NCBI GenBank assembly: GCA_041676645.1
Contig: JBAYRO010000080.1
Span: 1 to 15,034, forward strand
Direction of reading: 5' to 3'
DNA from: JAMLIN01 sp041676645
Lineage (GTDB): Bacteria > Pseudomonadota > Gammaproteobacteria > Burkholderiales > Burkholderiaceae_E
Length of the DNA: 15,034 bases
The translations under genes and the position numbers were made by a program. Of this stretch, positions 6,107 to 12,924 are shown in pieces. The notes beneath the pieces are model-generated. The model searched no databases. It was given only the letters and a program-made list of their open reading frames with translations, and was not told where the DNA came from. Within the stretch, counting starts at the first letter, position 1, and every line of letters starts with the position of its first letter.

Positions 6107-6568
6107 TCAGGTATCGAGGTTCTTGCGGTACTGGATGAAGCCGGCGTTCTCGGCGACGCGATCATAGAGGATCCGACCCGGCGCGTTGCTTTCGTGGGTG
6201 AGCCAGTAGACACGGCCGGCGCCGGCCTCGGCGGCCCGCTCGTAGACGAATTCGATCAGGCGCCGGCCGACGCCCCGGCCGCGTGCATCGGGAACGGTGA
6301 AGAGATCCTGCAGGTAGCAGGTCGGGCCGAGCATCCAGGTGGAACGGTGGAAGATGTAGTGGACGATGCCCAGCAGCCGGTCGTCGTGGCAGGCGCCGGC
6401 GGCGAACACCGGTTCGGCCGGGTCATGGAAGCGCCGCCAGGTGGTGTCGACGACGATTTCCTCCAGCGAAATCCGGTAGAAGTCCTGGTAGCCCTTGAAA
6501 AGCGGCTCCCAGGCGGCACGGTCGTCCTGCCGCAACACCCGGCAGTCGATCCGCTGGTGCTGGTCCAT
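6107..6568 (-). CDS. GNAT-family N-acetyltransferase
   Basis: From ATG 6568 the product is 153 residues, the normal size of a single GNAT domain. The acetyl-CoA pyrophosphate loop is clear as 'RGRGVGRRL' (residues 96-104), preceded by the strand 'CYLQDLFTVPDA' (84-95) and followed by 'VYWLTHESNAPGRILYDRVAENAGF' (120-144), the usual motif B with a Tyr that may act as general acid. Similar proteins acetylate small molecules or protein N-termini, and the substrate is not predictable here. It leads a two-gene minus-strand unit with the thioesterase. Its promoter must sit in the 85-nt gap shared with the divergent OmpA-like gene. The Shine-Dalgarno is weak, so the start is only moderately certain. 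Confidence 0.85.
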   Translation of the reverse strand: MDQHQRIDCRVLRQDDRAAWEPLFKGYQDFYRISLEEIVVDTTWRRFHDPAEPVFAAGACHDDRLLGIVHYIFHRSTWMLGPTCYLQDLFTVPDARGRGVGRRLIEFVYERAAEAGAGRVYWLTHESNAPGRILYDRVAENAGFIQYRKNLDT

Positions 6569-6599
6569 GGCCCCGTTTCCCCCAACATGATCGAGCAAG

Positions 6600-6605
6600 G
6601 ATAAT
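6600..6605 (+). promoter_or_regulatory. Putative -10 box of the OmpA-like lipoprotein gene
   Basis: GATAAT matches the -10 consensus at five of six positions and lies 48 nt before the ATG. A convincing -35 is lacking; TTTCCC at 6576-6581 is the nearest fit at 18-nt spacing. AAGGAG sits 8 nt before the ATG at 6654. Confidence 0.35.
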
Positions 6606-6653
6606 AGCGGCAACCCGCCGCAGAATCGTGGGCGGGCAACAAGGAGTGAATCC

Positions 6654-7352
6654 ATGACCGACAATAATCCTCGATCCGAAACCATCCTCGCGCGCCGTCC
6701 GCTGGCGCTGCCCGCGGCCATCGTGGTGGCCGGCGCGCTCGCCCTGGCCGGCTGCGCCGGCATGTCCGAAACCCAGCGCGGCACCGCCACCGGCGCCGCG
6801 ATCGGCACCGTCGGCGGCGCGGTCCTCGGCGGCGCCGTCTCGGGCACCGGCCGCGGCACCCGGGGCGGCGCCATGGTCGGCGCGGCCGCCGGCGCGCTGG
6901 GCGGCTACGTCTGGTCGCGCCACATGGAGCAGCAGCGCCAGGCTATGGAGCAGGCCACGCAGGGCACCGGCATCGGCGTCACCCAGACCGCCGACAACCG
7001 GCTGCGCCTGGAAGTGCCGAGCGACGTGTCCTTCGCCACCAACAGCGCGGACATCAATGCGTCGCTGCGGCCGGTGCTCGATCGCTTCGCGCAGACCCTG
7101 AACGAGAACCCGGCAACCTACGTGTCGATCATCGGCCATACCGACAGCACCGGGACCGATGCGATCAACGATCCGCTGTCGATGCGTCGCGCCGCCAGCA
7201 CGCGCGACTATCTCGTCGCGCGCGGCGTCGCGGGCCAGCGCATCGACATCGACGGTCGCGGCTCCTACGAGCCGATCGCCGACAACACGTCGGCGGCGGG
7301 TCGGGCGCGCAACCGTCGGGTCGAGATCTACGTCGCCGAACCGGCGGGCTGA
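6654..7352 (+). CDS. OmpA-family outer-membrane lipoprotein with glycine-zipper segment (YiaD-like)
   Basis: The 232-residue precursor has a signal peptide ending in a lipobox, 'ALALAGC', with lipidated Cys34. A glycine-rich segment of about residues 43-84 ('GAAIGTVGGAVLGGAV', 'GAAAGALGG') resembles the glycine-zipper of YiaD-type proteins and may insert in or lie along the outer membrane. Residues about 115-230 are an OmpA C-terminal peptidoglycan-binding domain with 'VSFATNSADI' (125-134), 'IIGHTDSTG' (159-167) and the closing 'NRRVEIYV' (220-227), including the Asp and Arg that bind diaminopimelate. It probably tethers the outer membrane to the cell wall. It has a strong AAGGAG site and stands alone, with tandem hairpins following. 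Confidence 0.92.
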   Translation: MTDNNPRSETILARRPLALPAAIVVAGALALAGCAGMSETQRGTATGAAIGTVGGAVLGGAVSGTGRGTRGGAMVGAAAGALGGYVWSRHMEQQRQAMEQATQGTGIGVTQTADNRLRLEVPSDVSFATNSADINASLRPVLDRFAQTLNENPATYVSIIGHTDSTGTDAINDPLSMRRAASTRDYLVARGVAGQRIDIDGRGSYEPIADNTSAAGRARNRRVEIYVAEPAG

Positions 7353-7366
7353 GCAGCGGGCCACCA

Positions 7367-7420
7367 TGCCGATGCGCGCCCCAGCGCGCGCATCGGCAAG
7401 TGTCCCGGCCCGCCGGGACA
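7367..7420 (+). terminator. Two tandem strong hairpins between the OmpA-like and cyclase genes
   Basis: TGCCGATGCGCGC (7367-7379) pairs perfectly over 13 bp with 7386-7398 around a 6-nt loop. Two nt further on, TGTCCCGG (7401-7408) pairs over 8 bp with CCGGGACA (7413-7420) around CCCG. Both are very GC-rich and lack a following U-tract. They may end or process the upstream transcript. They end 56 nt before the cyclase ATG, so an effect on that gene's leader is also possible. Confidence 0.5.
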
Positions 7421-7476
7421 GCGCCCATCAACCAGAATGCGCGCACCGCCCCGTGCGCGACAAGGAGACAAGCGAC

Positions 7477-8520
7477 ATGGCAAGCACGCCGGCACCGGCC
7501 AATCCACGCTGGGTCAAGCGCCCCGAAGGATCCACCTGGGGCGATTTCGGCCCCGATGACCAACTCGGCCGCCTCAACCTCATCGATGCCAACAAGGTTC
7601 GCCAGGGCGTGGCCGAAGTGCGCGAGGGGAAAACCTTCTGCCTGAGCCTGCCGCTCGACTACCCCGGCGGCAACACCCTCAATCCGCGCCGTCATCCGCC
7701 CCGCCTGCGGCCGACCCACCAGGAGGGCGTGCCGCGGTGGATGTTCGAGGTCGGCCGGGTCGATCCCGACGCCACCGACGTGATCAACGACGACGTCGCC
7801 GTCATCCACCTGCAGTACTCGACCCAGTGGGACAGCTTCGCCCATGTCGGCAGCCTGTTCGACGCCAACGACGACGGCCGGCCCGAACCGGTGTTCTACA
7901 ACGGGTATCGCGGCGGCATCGAACTGCCGCGGGAGGAAGGCAGCGGCGAAGCCATGCGCAGCGGCGTCAAGTCGCTCGGGGTGGAGAACTTCGCCACCCA
8001 TGGCATCCAGGGACGCGGTGTGCTGATCGACCTGCGCGCGCATTTCGGCGACGAGCGCACCCTGGTGGGCTACGACCAGCTGCGCCAGGTCATGGATGCC
8101 GACGGCGTCGTTGTCGAGCCGGGCGACATGGTCCTGCTGCACACCGGTTTCGCGACGCGCCTGCTCGAATGGGGCGGCAATCCCGACCCGGTGCTCGTGC
8201 ATACCGCCTGCGCCGCGCTCGATGGCCGCGATCCGGCGCTGCTGCAGTGGATCACCGACAGCGGGCTGGCGGCGCTGATCGCCGACAACTACGCCGTCGA
8301 GCACCATGGCGGCGCGAAGCCCGCCGGACGCTGCGCCACGCTGCCGCTGCACGAGCACTGCCTGTTCAAGCTCGGCGTGCCGCTCGGCGAGATCTGGTAT
8401 CTGGCCGAGCTCGCCCAATGGCTGCGCGAGCACAAGCGCAGCCGCTTCCTGCTCACGGCGCCGCCGCTGCGCCTGCCCGGCGCCGTCGGCTCGCCGGTCT
8501 CGGCGATCGCCACCGTCTGA
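7477..8520 (+). CDS. Cyclase-family metal-dependent hydrolase (PF04199, kynurenine-formamidase-like)
   Basis: From ATG 7477, which has AAGGAG 9 nt upstream, the protein is 347 residues, typical of the longer 'cyclase family' proteins. Landmarks are 'WGDFGPDDQLGRLNLI' (21-36), 'STQWDSFAHVG' (115-125), 'RGVLIDLRAHFG' (180-191), 'DMVLLHTGF', 'DNYAVEHHGG' (270-279) and 'PLHEHCLFKLGVPLGEIW' (290-307). In bacterial kynurenine formamidase the metal motif is HxGTHxDxPxH; this subfamily has TQWDxFAHV instead, so His123, Asp119 and the later His residues are the likely metal ligands. The amide or ester substrate is unknown. No tryptophan-degradation gene lies nearby. The in-frame extension to 7159 overlaps the previous gene and is not real. 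Confidence 0.88.
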   Translation: MASTPAPANPRWVKRPEGSTWGDFGPDDQLGRLNLIDANKVRQGVAEVREGKTFCLSLPLDYPGGNTLNPRRHPPRLRPTHQEGVPRWMFEVGRVDPDATDVINDDVAVIHLQYSTQWDSFAHVGSLFDANDDGRPEPVFYNGYRGGIELPREEGSGEAMRSGVKSLGVENFATHGIQGRGVLIDLRAHFGDERTLVGYDQLRQVMDADGVVVEPGDMVLLHTGFATRLLEWGGNPDPVLVHTACAALDGRDPALLQWITDSGLAALIADNYAVEHHGGAKPAGRCATLPLHEHCLFKLGVPLGEIWYLAELAQWLREHKRSRFLLTAPPLRLPGAVGSPVSAIATV

Positions 8521-8705
8521 GCTCCCTCCGGTGGCCAGCGCTCTGTCGCCGGCCACCGCAAGCCGAGGTCCTCGTCGGCCGCAAAACCGCAGCCGTCGCC
8601 CGTCCGTCGCCGCCGCCATGCCGCCGATCGGGCTCGCGCTCCGCCCGAAGCACCGAATACCTACGCTTTGCGTGACTTGTTTCACGCTTTGGCGCGGAGG
8701 CCACG
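8521..8705 (+). promoter_or_regulatory. Gap before the DUF1800 gene, with a short inverted and direct repeat
   Basis: This 185-nt gap holds no ORF I can support. Near its 3' end GCGTGA (8670-8675) and TCACGC (8682-8687) form an inverted repeat with a 6-nt loop, and ACGCTTTG occurs twice in direct orientation (8663-8670, 8684-8691). It could be an operator for the exported two-gene unit downstream. No clear -10/-35 pair was found. Confidence 0.3.
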
Positions 8706-10436
8706 GTGACCCGCATCCTGATGCGAAGCTCGCGCTGGCTCGCGAGTGCGGTGGTGGTTGTGGCGCTCGCGGCCTGCGGCGGTGGCGGGGGTGGTGCCGG
8801 CGAAACCAAGTCGTTCGTCTATGACATCGCGCCGCCGACCGACAGCCCGCAGAACGACACCGATGCGTCGCGCTTCCTCGCGCAGGCGACCTTCGGCCCC
8901 ACCCTGGATGACATCAACCGGCTGAAGTCGATCGGCTTCGATGCCTGGATGCTCGACCAGATGAATGTCGGCTACGGCTCGCATGTGCGCACGCTGGGCG
9001 CGCGTCTCGCGAGGGAACCGGACAAGGAGAAATTCGAGCGCGACTGGGTCCAGAACAGCTTCTGGCGTGAAGCCATCGCCGGCGACGCCCAGTTGCGGCA
9101 CCGGGTCGCCTTCGCGCTTTCGCAGATCTTCGTGATCTCGATGAACGACGGCGACGTCGCCCGCTACCCGCTGGGCGTGGCGGACTATCTCGACACGCTA
9201 ACGCGCCACGCCTTCGGCAACTATCGCGAGCTGCTCGAGGCGGTCGCCCTGCATCCCATGATGGGCCTGTACCTGACCCATCTCGGCAACCAGAAGGAAG
9301 ACCCCGCGACCAATCGCACGGTGGACGAGAACTTCGCCCGCGAGGTGATGCAGCTGTTCTCGATCGGCGTGGTCGAGCTCGCGGTCGACGGCGCGCCGAT
9401 CCTCGATCCCGAAGGCATGCCGGTGGAAACCTACACCAACGACGACGTGACCGGCCTGGCCAAGGTGTTCACGGGCCTGAGCTGGGGCGGCGGCGAAACC
9501 AGCCGTGCCCACTTCATGGGCTGGGAATCCGCCAGCCGCAAGGAAACCCAGCCGATGCAGGGCTACCCGCAGTATCACTCCATGGCCGAGAAGCAATTCC
9601 TCGGCGCCACCCTGCCCGCCGGCAGCGATGATGTCCTCTTCGAAGTCAGGGCGGCGCTCGATGTCATCGCAGCGCATCCCAATGTCGGGCCCTTCATCGG
9701 CAAGCAGCTGATCCAGCGCCTGGTCACCAGCAACCCGAGCCCAGCCTACGTCGCCCGCGTGGCCAGCGTCTTCAACGACAATGGCCGCGGCGAGCGCGGC
9801 GACCTCGCGGCGGTGGTGCGCGCCATCCTCTACGACCCGGAAGCGCGCGACGCGGCCATCGCCCTGCAGCCGAGTTGGGGCCGGATCCGCGAACCGGTGC
9901 TGCGCCTGACGCACTGGGCACGGGCATCCCGAGCCCATTCACGGACCGACACCTACAAGATCGGACGCACCACCGATCCGGCCAGCAGCATCGGCCAGGC
10001 CATTTTCTACGCGCCGTCGGTATTCAACTTCTATCGACCCGGCTATGTGCCGCCGAACACCCCTGCCGGCCAGGCCGACCTATTCTCGCCGGAGATGCAG
10101 ATCACCGACGAATCCTCGGTCGCCGGCTACCTGAACACGATGCGCAGCGCCGTCAGGAGCGGCATCGGCAGCGGCAGCCCGCGCGATGTGCAGGCCGACT
10201 ACCACCGCGAATGGCTGCCGCTGGCGGCCGATCCCGCCGAACTGGTCCAGCGCGTCAACCTGCTGCTGCTGCATGGCCAGATGAGCAACGAGCTGCGCGT
10301 GCGGCTGATCGAGGCAGTGGACTCGGTCAACCTGAACCGCAGCAATGCGCAGCAGGTCGAGGAAGCCCGGCTGAACCGGGTTCGCCTGGCCCTGTTCCTG
10401 ACCCTGGCTTCGGCCGAGTACCTGACGCAGAAATAG
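8706..10436 (+). CDS. DUF1800 domain-containing lipoprotein
   Basis: I accept the GTG start at 8706 because GGAGG lies at 8696-8700, 5 nt upstream; the ATG at 8721 would be too far. The 576-residue precursor has a signal peptide with lipobox LAAC and Cys24, followed by six glycines as a flexible linker. The DUF1800 domain begins near residue 54 with 'ASRFLAQATFGPTLDDINRL' and contains the hallmark 'NFAREVMQLFSIGV' (209-222), 'YTNDDVTGLAKVFTGLSW' and 'VFNFYRPGYVPP'. The biochemical role of DUF1800 is not established. It is regularly encoded next to a DUF1501 protein, as here, with the next ATG 17 nt after the stop. The pair is likely to work together at the cell envelope. Confidence 0.92.
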   Translation: MTRILMRSSRWLASAVVVVALAACGGGGGGAGETKSFVYDIAPPTDSPQNDTDASRFLAQATFGPTLDDINRLKSIGFDAWMLDQMNVGYGSHVRTLGARLAREPDKEKFERDWVQNSFWREAIAGDAQLRHRVAFALSQIFVISMNDGDVARYPLGVADYLDTLTRHAFGNYRELLEAVALHPMMGLYLTHLGNQKEDPATNRTVDENFAREVMQLFSIGVVELAVDGAPILDPEGMPVETYTNDDVTGLAKVFTGLSWGGGETSRAHFMGWESASRKETQPMQGYPQYHSMAEKQFLGATLPAGSDDVLFEVRAALDVIAAHPNVGPFIGKQLIQRLVTSNPSPAYVARVASVFNDNGRGERGDLAAVVRAILYDPEARDAAIALQPSWGRIREPVLRLTHWARASRAHSRTDTYKIGRTTDPASSIGQAIFYAPSVFNFYRPGYVPPNTPAGQADLFSPEMQITDESSVAGYLNTMRSAVRSGIGSGSPRDVQADYHREWLPLAADPAELVQRVNLLLLHGQMSNELRVRLIEAVDSVNLNRSNAQQVEEARLNRVRLALFLTLASAEYLTQK

Positions 10437-10453
10437 GCCCGGAGAAGACAGCC

Positions 10454-11860
10454 ATGAGACCGACCAACGCATCGCGCCGCGTCTTCCTGCGGACCTCTTC
10501 CCTGCTCGGCGCACTGGTGCCCTCGGCAGCGCCATTCGCCCTCAACCTCGCCGCGATGGGCACGGCGGCGGCGCAAAGCGCCACCGACTACCGCGCCCTG
10601 GTATGCCTGTTCATGTTCGGCGGCAACGACAGCGGCAACATGGTCGTCGCCACCGACCCCTCTTCCTGGGACGCCTACACCGCGATGCGCAGCGGCGGCA
10701 TGCGGCTCGGCATGCCCGGCAGCGACAACGGCCTGCTGCCGATCAGTGCCGCAACGCCCCAGTCGGGCCGCAGCTTCGCCCTGCATCCGGCCATGGTCGA
10801 CGCCCAGGCGAGCTTCGCGGCCGGCAACACCGCGATCATCGCCAATGTCGGCCCGATGATCATGCCGACCACCCGGGCCCAGTACCGCAGCCGCAGCGTA
10901 CCGCTGCCGCCCAACCTCTTCTCGCACAACGACCAGCAATCCACCTGGCAGACCCACCGCCCCGAGGGCGCGCAGTACGGCTGGGGCGGCCGCATGGGGG
11001 ACCTCCTCGCCAGCATGAACTCGACCCAGACCTTCACCTGCATCTCGGCCTCGGGCAACGCCGTCTGGCTCTCCGGCGAGAACACGGTCCAGTTCCGGGT
11101 CAGCGCCAACGGTTCGAGCGCCATCGGCGGGCTCGACGGCAACCTGTTCGGATCATCGCGGGGCGCGGCCGACTTCCGCTACCTGCTCACCCGCCCGCAT
11201 GCCAACCTGCTCGAGGAATCGCATGCGAGCGTCACCCGGCGCTCGCTCGATGCGCAGGCGCTGCTCGACGAATCGATGCTGCCCATCGAAGCCGTCGAGC
11301 CGGTGCCCAACCTGCCCAACGGCCAAGCCAACGGCGTCGCCCGCCAGCTGCAGACGGTAGCCCGCATCATCGGGGGAAGATCCGCGCTCGGCGCCCGCCG
11401 CCAGGTGTTCTTCGTGAGCATGGGGGGCTTCGACACCCACAGCAACCAGCCGAACACCCATGCCGGCCTGATGGCACAGCTCAGCCAGGCGCTCGCCTAC
11501 TTCAACCAGGTCATGGCCGGTCCGCAGGTGAATGCCGAGGGGCTGGCAACACTGTTCACCGCCTCGGACTTCGGCCGAACCATGACGAGCAACGGCGACG
11601 GCACCGACCACGGCTGGGGCGCGCATCATTTCATCACCGGCGGAGCGGTGCATGGCGGCGACATCTACGGACGCTTCCCGAGCACCGGCGTGGACAACGA
11701 CGACTACGTCGGCAACGGCCGCCTGCTGCCGGAGCTGTCGGTCGACCAGTACGGGGCAACGCTGGCGCGCTGGTTCGGGGTCTCGGACACCGAGCTCGAC
11801 GACATCTTCCCGAGCCTGGGGAACTTCGGGAGCCGTGACCTGGGGTTCATGCAGGCGTGA
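10454..11860 (+). CDS. DUF1501 domain-containing Tat-exported protein
   Basis: From ATG 10454 (GGAGAAG 7 nt upstream, just after the DUF1800 stop) the precursor is 468 residues. The N-terminus is a twin-arginine signal, 'SRRVFLRTSSLLGAL' (residues 7-21), with likely cleavage after 'GTAAA' near 40. Tat export suggests folding or metal loading in the cytoplasm. DUF1501 landmarks are 'LFMFGGNDSGNMVV' (52-65), 'MGGFDTHSNQ' (323-332), 'ASDFGRTMTSNGDGTDHGWG' (370-389) and 'HHFITGGAVHGGDIYGRFP'. DUF1501 belongs to the sulfatase/alkaline-phosphatase-like superfamily, and Asp327, His329, Asp372, Asp385, His386 and His391 are candidate metal ligands. The substrate is unknown. The in-frame extension upstream to 9875 lies inside the DUF1800 gene and is not coding. 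Confidence 0.93.
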   Translation: MRPTNASRRVFLRTSSLLGALVPSAAPFALNLAAMGTAAAQSATDYRALVCLFMFGGNDSGNMVVATDPSSWDAYTAMRSGGMRLGMPGSDNGLLPISAATPQSGRSFALHPAMVDAQASFAAGNTAIIANVGPMIMPTTRAQYRSRSVPLPPNLFSHNDQQSTWQTHRPEGAQYGWGGRMGDLLASMNSTQTFTCISASGNAVWLSGENTVQFRVSANGSSAIGGLDGNLFGSSRGAADFRYLLTRPHANLLEESHASVTRRSLDAQALLDESMLPIEAVEPVPNLPNGQANGVARQLQTVARIIGGRSALGARRQVFFVSMGGFDTHSNQPNTHAGLMAQLSQALAYFNQVMAGPQVNAEGLATLFTASDFGRTMTSNGDGTDHGWGAHHFITGGAVHGGDIYGRFPSTGVDNDDYVGNGRLLPELSVDQYGATLARWFGVSDTELDDIFPSLGNFGSRDLGFMQA

Positions 11861-11872
11861 GCGGGCTCACGC
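11855..11872. terminator. Hairpin covering two convergent stop codons
   Basis: GCGTGAG (11855-11861) and CTCACGC (11866-11872) form a perfect 7-bp stem around CGGG. The stem contains the DUF1501 stop (11858-11860) and the stop of the minus-strand dctP remnant (11867-11869). No T-run follows on either strand, so termination strength is doubtful. Confidence 0.4.
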
Positions 11873-12222
11873 GTACCCGAGATCGCCCATGAACTTCAGC
11901 AGCCTGTCGCCGAACTCCTTCGCTTTCGGTCCCTTGGCCATCTCCTTGGCGAGGATCTCCCTTGCCGCCTGGTTGACCATGTAGCAGTTGTTCGTAAGCT
12001 GGAGTGACGGCTTCATGTGGAAGGGCGCGACCTCCCACAGCTTGAGCGACAACGCCCCGGCCGCGGCCCCCAGTGCGCGCCATCGATGACTCCGGTCGAC
12101 AGCGCCTGGTAGATCTCGGAACTTGCCACCTGCTGCGGCGCGAACCCGGCAGCCGCCAGGAACTCGAGCATCGTTCCCGCCGAGCGGATCTTGATCCCGG
12201 CCAGGTTCGAGCTCGCGTCGAA
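11867..12222 (-). pseudogene. Truncated, frameshifted remnant of a TRAP-transporter substrate-binding protein gene (DctP-type)
   Basis: Reading the minus strand from 12222, one frame gives 'NLAGIKIRSAGTMLEFLAAA', then 'EIYQALSTGVIDGAHWG', the conserved core of TRAP periplasmic binding proteins. The match then continues in another frame as 'GALSLKLWEVAPFHMKPSLQ' and 'NNCYMVNQAAREILAKEM' to a normal-looking end 'FMGDLGYA'. Restoring one base to the 5-C run at 12067-12071 joins them as 'GAHWGAAAGALSLKLW'. About 118 residues survive out of the usual 330-360; the signal peptide and first half are gone and homology stops abruptly at 12222. The segment after 'CYMVNQ' also looks shorter than in full proteins. 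The frameshift alone could be a homopolymer sequencing error, but the 5' truncation could not. No DctQ or DctM gene is present. Confidence 0.8.
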
Positions 12223-12400
12223 ACAGCACTGACTTCAGTGATCATGGATCTCACGAAATCAATGTGATCGTAATGATCCAGGAACTTTACGAATTCTTCG
12301 GTATCGACTTCGGTCCCGCAGACAAGATCGAACCGATCGAAGTATGAAACAGAAGCGCGATCGTCGTGGTGACGGTGCCGAGGATGCCGCAGGCAGCCGC
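12223..12400. other. Junction region with a short coding-like fragment, unrecognised
   Basis: Just past the end of the dctP homology is a small hairpin, CACTGA (12227-12232) and TCAGTG (12235-12240). On the + strand, 12264-12347 reads 'VIVMIQELYEFFGIDFGPAD' followed by 'KIEPIEV' and a stop; the opposite strand also stays open and reads 'YFDRFDLVCGTEVDTEEFVK' then 'FLDHYDHIDFVRSMITE'. Either could be a gene fragment joined here by recombination. I do not recognise the family, although the + strand reading recalls small helical carrier-type domains. Treat it as a relic of unknown origin. Confidence 0.3.
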
Positions 12401-12448
12401 CTACACCACAGGGCCGCGACTACGATTCGCGTGCCAGACCGACAGCAC
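12397..12448 (-). repeat. Copy 1 of a 52-bp repeat: 3' end of the parE-like gene
   Basis: Positions 12397-12448 match 14137-14188 at 47 of 52 bases in the same orientation, with a 30-base exact run (12414-12443 = 14154-14183). The repeat encodes the toxin C-terminus 'SVWHANRSRG' and runs a few bases past the stop codon. Confidence 0.8.
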
Positions 12449-12700
12449 CTCCAGGCGATTCCCTCTCACTCGGTAATACACCCAGTACCGGATACGCTCG
12501 AGATAGAAGCGTCGCACGTCATCAGCACTTGCTTCCGTCACACGACACCCAATGTCCGGTTGAACAAGCAGCAGGTCGAGAGCGGCCTTCAAGTCCTTTC
12601 GTACGGCGCCTGGAGCCGATGGCCTGTTGAAGAACCACCATTGAACAACCCGCTCGATCTCTCGGGCAGCACGCCGGGAGACGAACGGTTCAAGTGGCAT
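12401..12700 (-). CDS. ParE-family toxin (type II TA)
   Basis: The 99-residue protein has ParE/RelE-type landmarks: an opening 'FVSRRAAREIERVVQWW' helix region (residues 6-22), 'AALDLLLVQPDIGCRVTE' (39-56) and 'VRRFYLERIRYWVYYRVRG' (62-80) before the last strand and 'LSVWHANRSRGP' (86-97), equivalent to the ParE C-terminal His/Arg tail. It would poison gyrase or act on mRNA; the superfamily does not settle which. ATG 12700 lies 2 nt after the antitoxin stop, so translation is coupled. The frame is intact with no missing segment. The last 13 or so codons and a few bases beyond are repeated at 14137-14188. Base composition is less GC-rich than the metabolic genes. Confidence 0.83.
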   Translation of the reverse strand: MPLEPFVSRRAAREIERVVQWWFFNRPSAPGAVRKDLKAALDLLLVQPDIGCRVTEASADDVRRFYLERIRYWVYYRVRGNRLEVLSVWHANRSRGPVV

Positions 12701-12702
12701 TC

Positions 12703-12924
12703 CTAACCGTAGCGCCGAAGCCTCGAGAAGAACTCCTCGCCAGTGAGCATGTCACCGCGATCCGCTTCGGCAATCCCGGCCTCGAGCTCGGCTCGCTCCT
12801 CGGCGGAAAGGCGAACATCCTCCTCTTGCTCGCGCACGAGAACGAATACCTCGGTACCGTCCACGAGCTGAAGACCATCGAGCTTCACAGTGCCGTCGAC
12901 AACCTTGCCGGTAGCTACTCTCAT
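12703..12924 (-). CDS. Antitoxin-like small protein, partner of the ParE-family toxin
   Basis: The 73-residue acidic protein precedes the toxin with a 2-nt gap, the position of an antitoxin. Residues 1-30 ('ATGKVVDGTVKLDGLQLVDG' and 'TEVFVLV') look like a small beta-barrel or AbrB/DUF104-like N-terminal domain ('promotes x, is stronger than y' type hairpins with Gly-rich turns). Residues 40-73 ('SAEERAELEAGIAEADRGDM' then 'LTGEEFFSRLRRYG') resemble the toxin-wrapping tail of ParD-type antitoxins. I do not recognise a named family for the whole. The N-terminal part probably dimerises and binds the promoter. GGAG lies about 12 nt before ATG 12924, a poor spacing, so the start is moderately certain. 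Confidence 0.75.
   Translation of the reverse strand: MRVATGKVVDGTVKLDGLQLVDGTEVFVLVREQEEDVRLSAEERAELEAGIAEADRGDMLTGEEFFSRLRRYG

Noticed and set aside
7165..8685. 506-codon minus-strand frame across the cyclase gene
   Set aside because: It is the antisense of two clear genes and ends in Arg/Pro/Cys-rich low-complexity sequence. No start or ribosome site supports it.
10603..11838. 411-codon + strand frame inside the DUF1501 gene
   Set aside because: Arg/His/Pro/Gln-rich shadow frame; the DUF1501 frame has full family landmarks and a Tat signal.
12344..12706. 120-codon + strand frame across the ParE toxin
   Set aside because: Antisense to the toxin and without a ribosome site; the minus-strand product has ParE landmarks and a coupled antitoxin.
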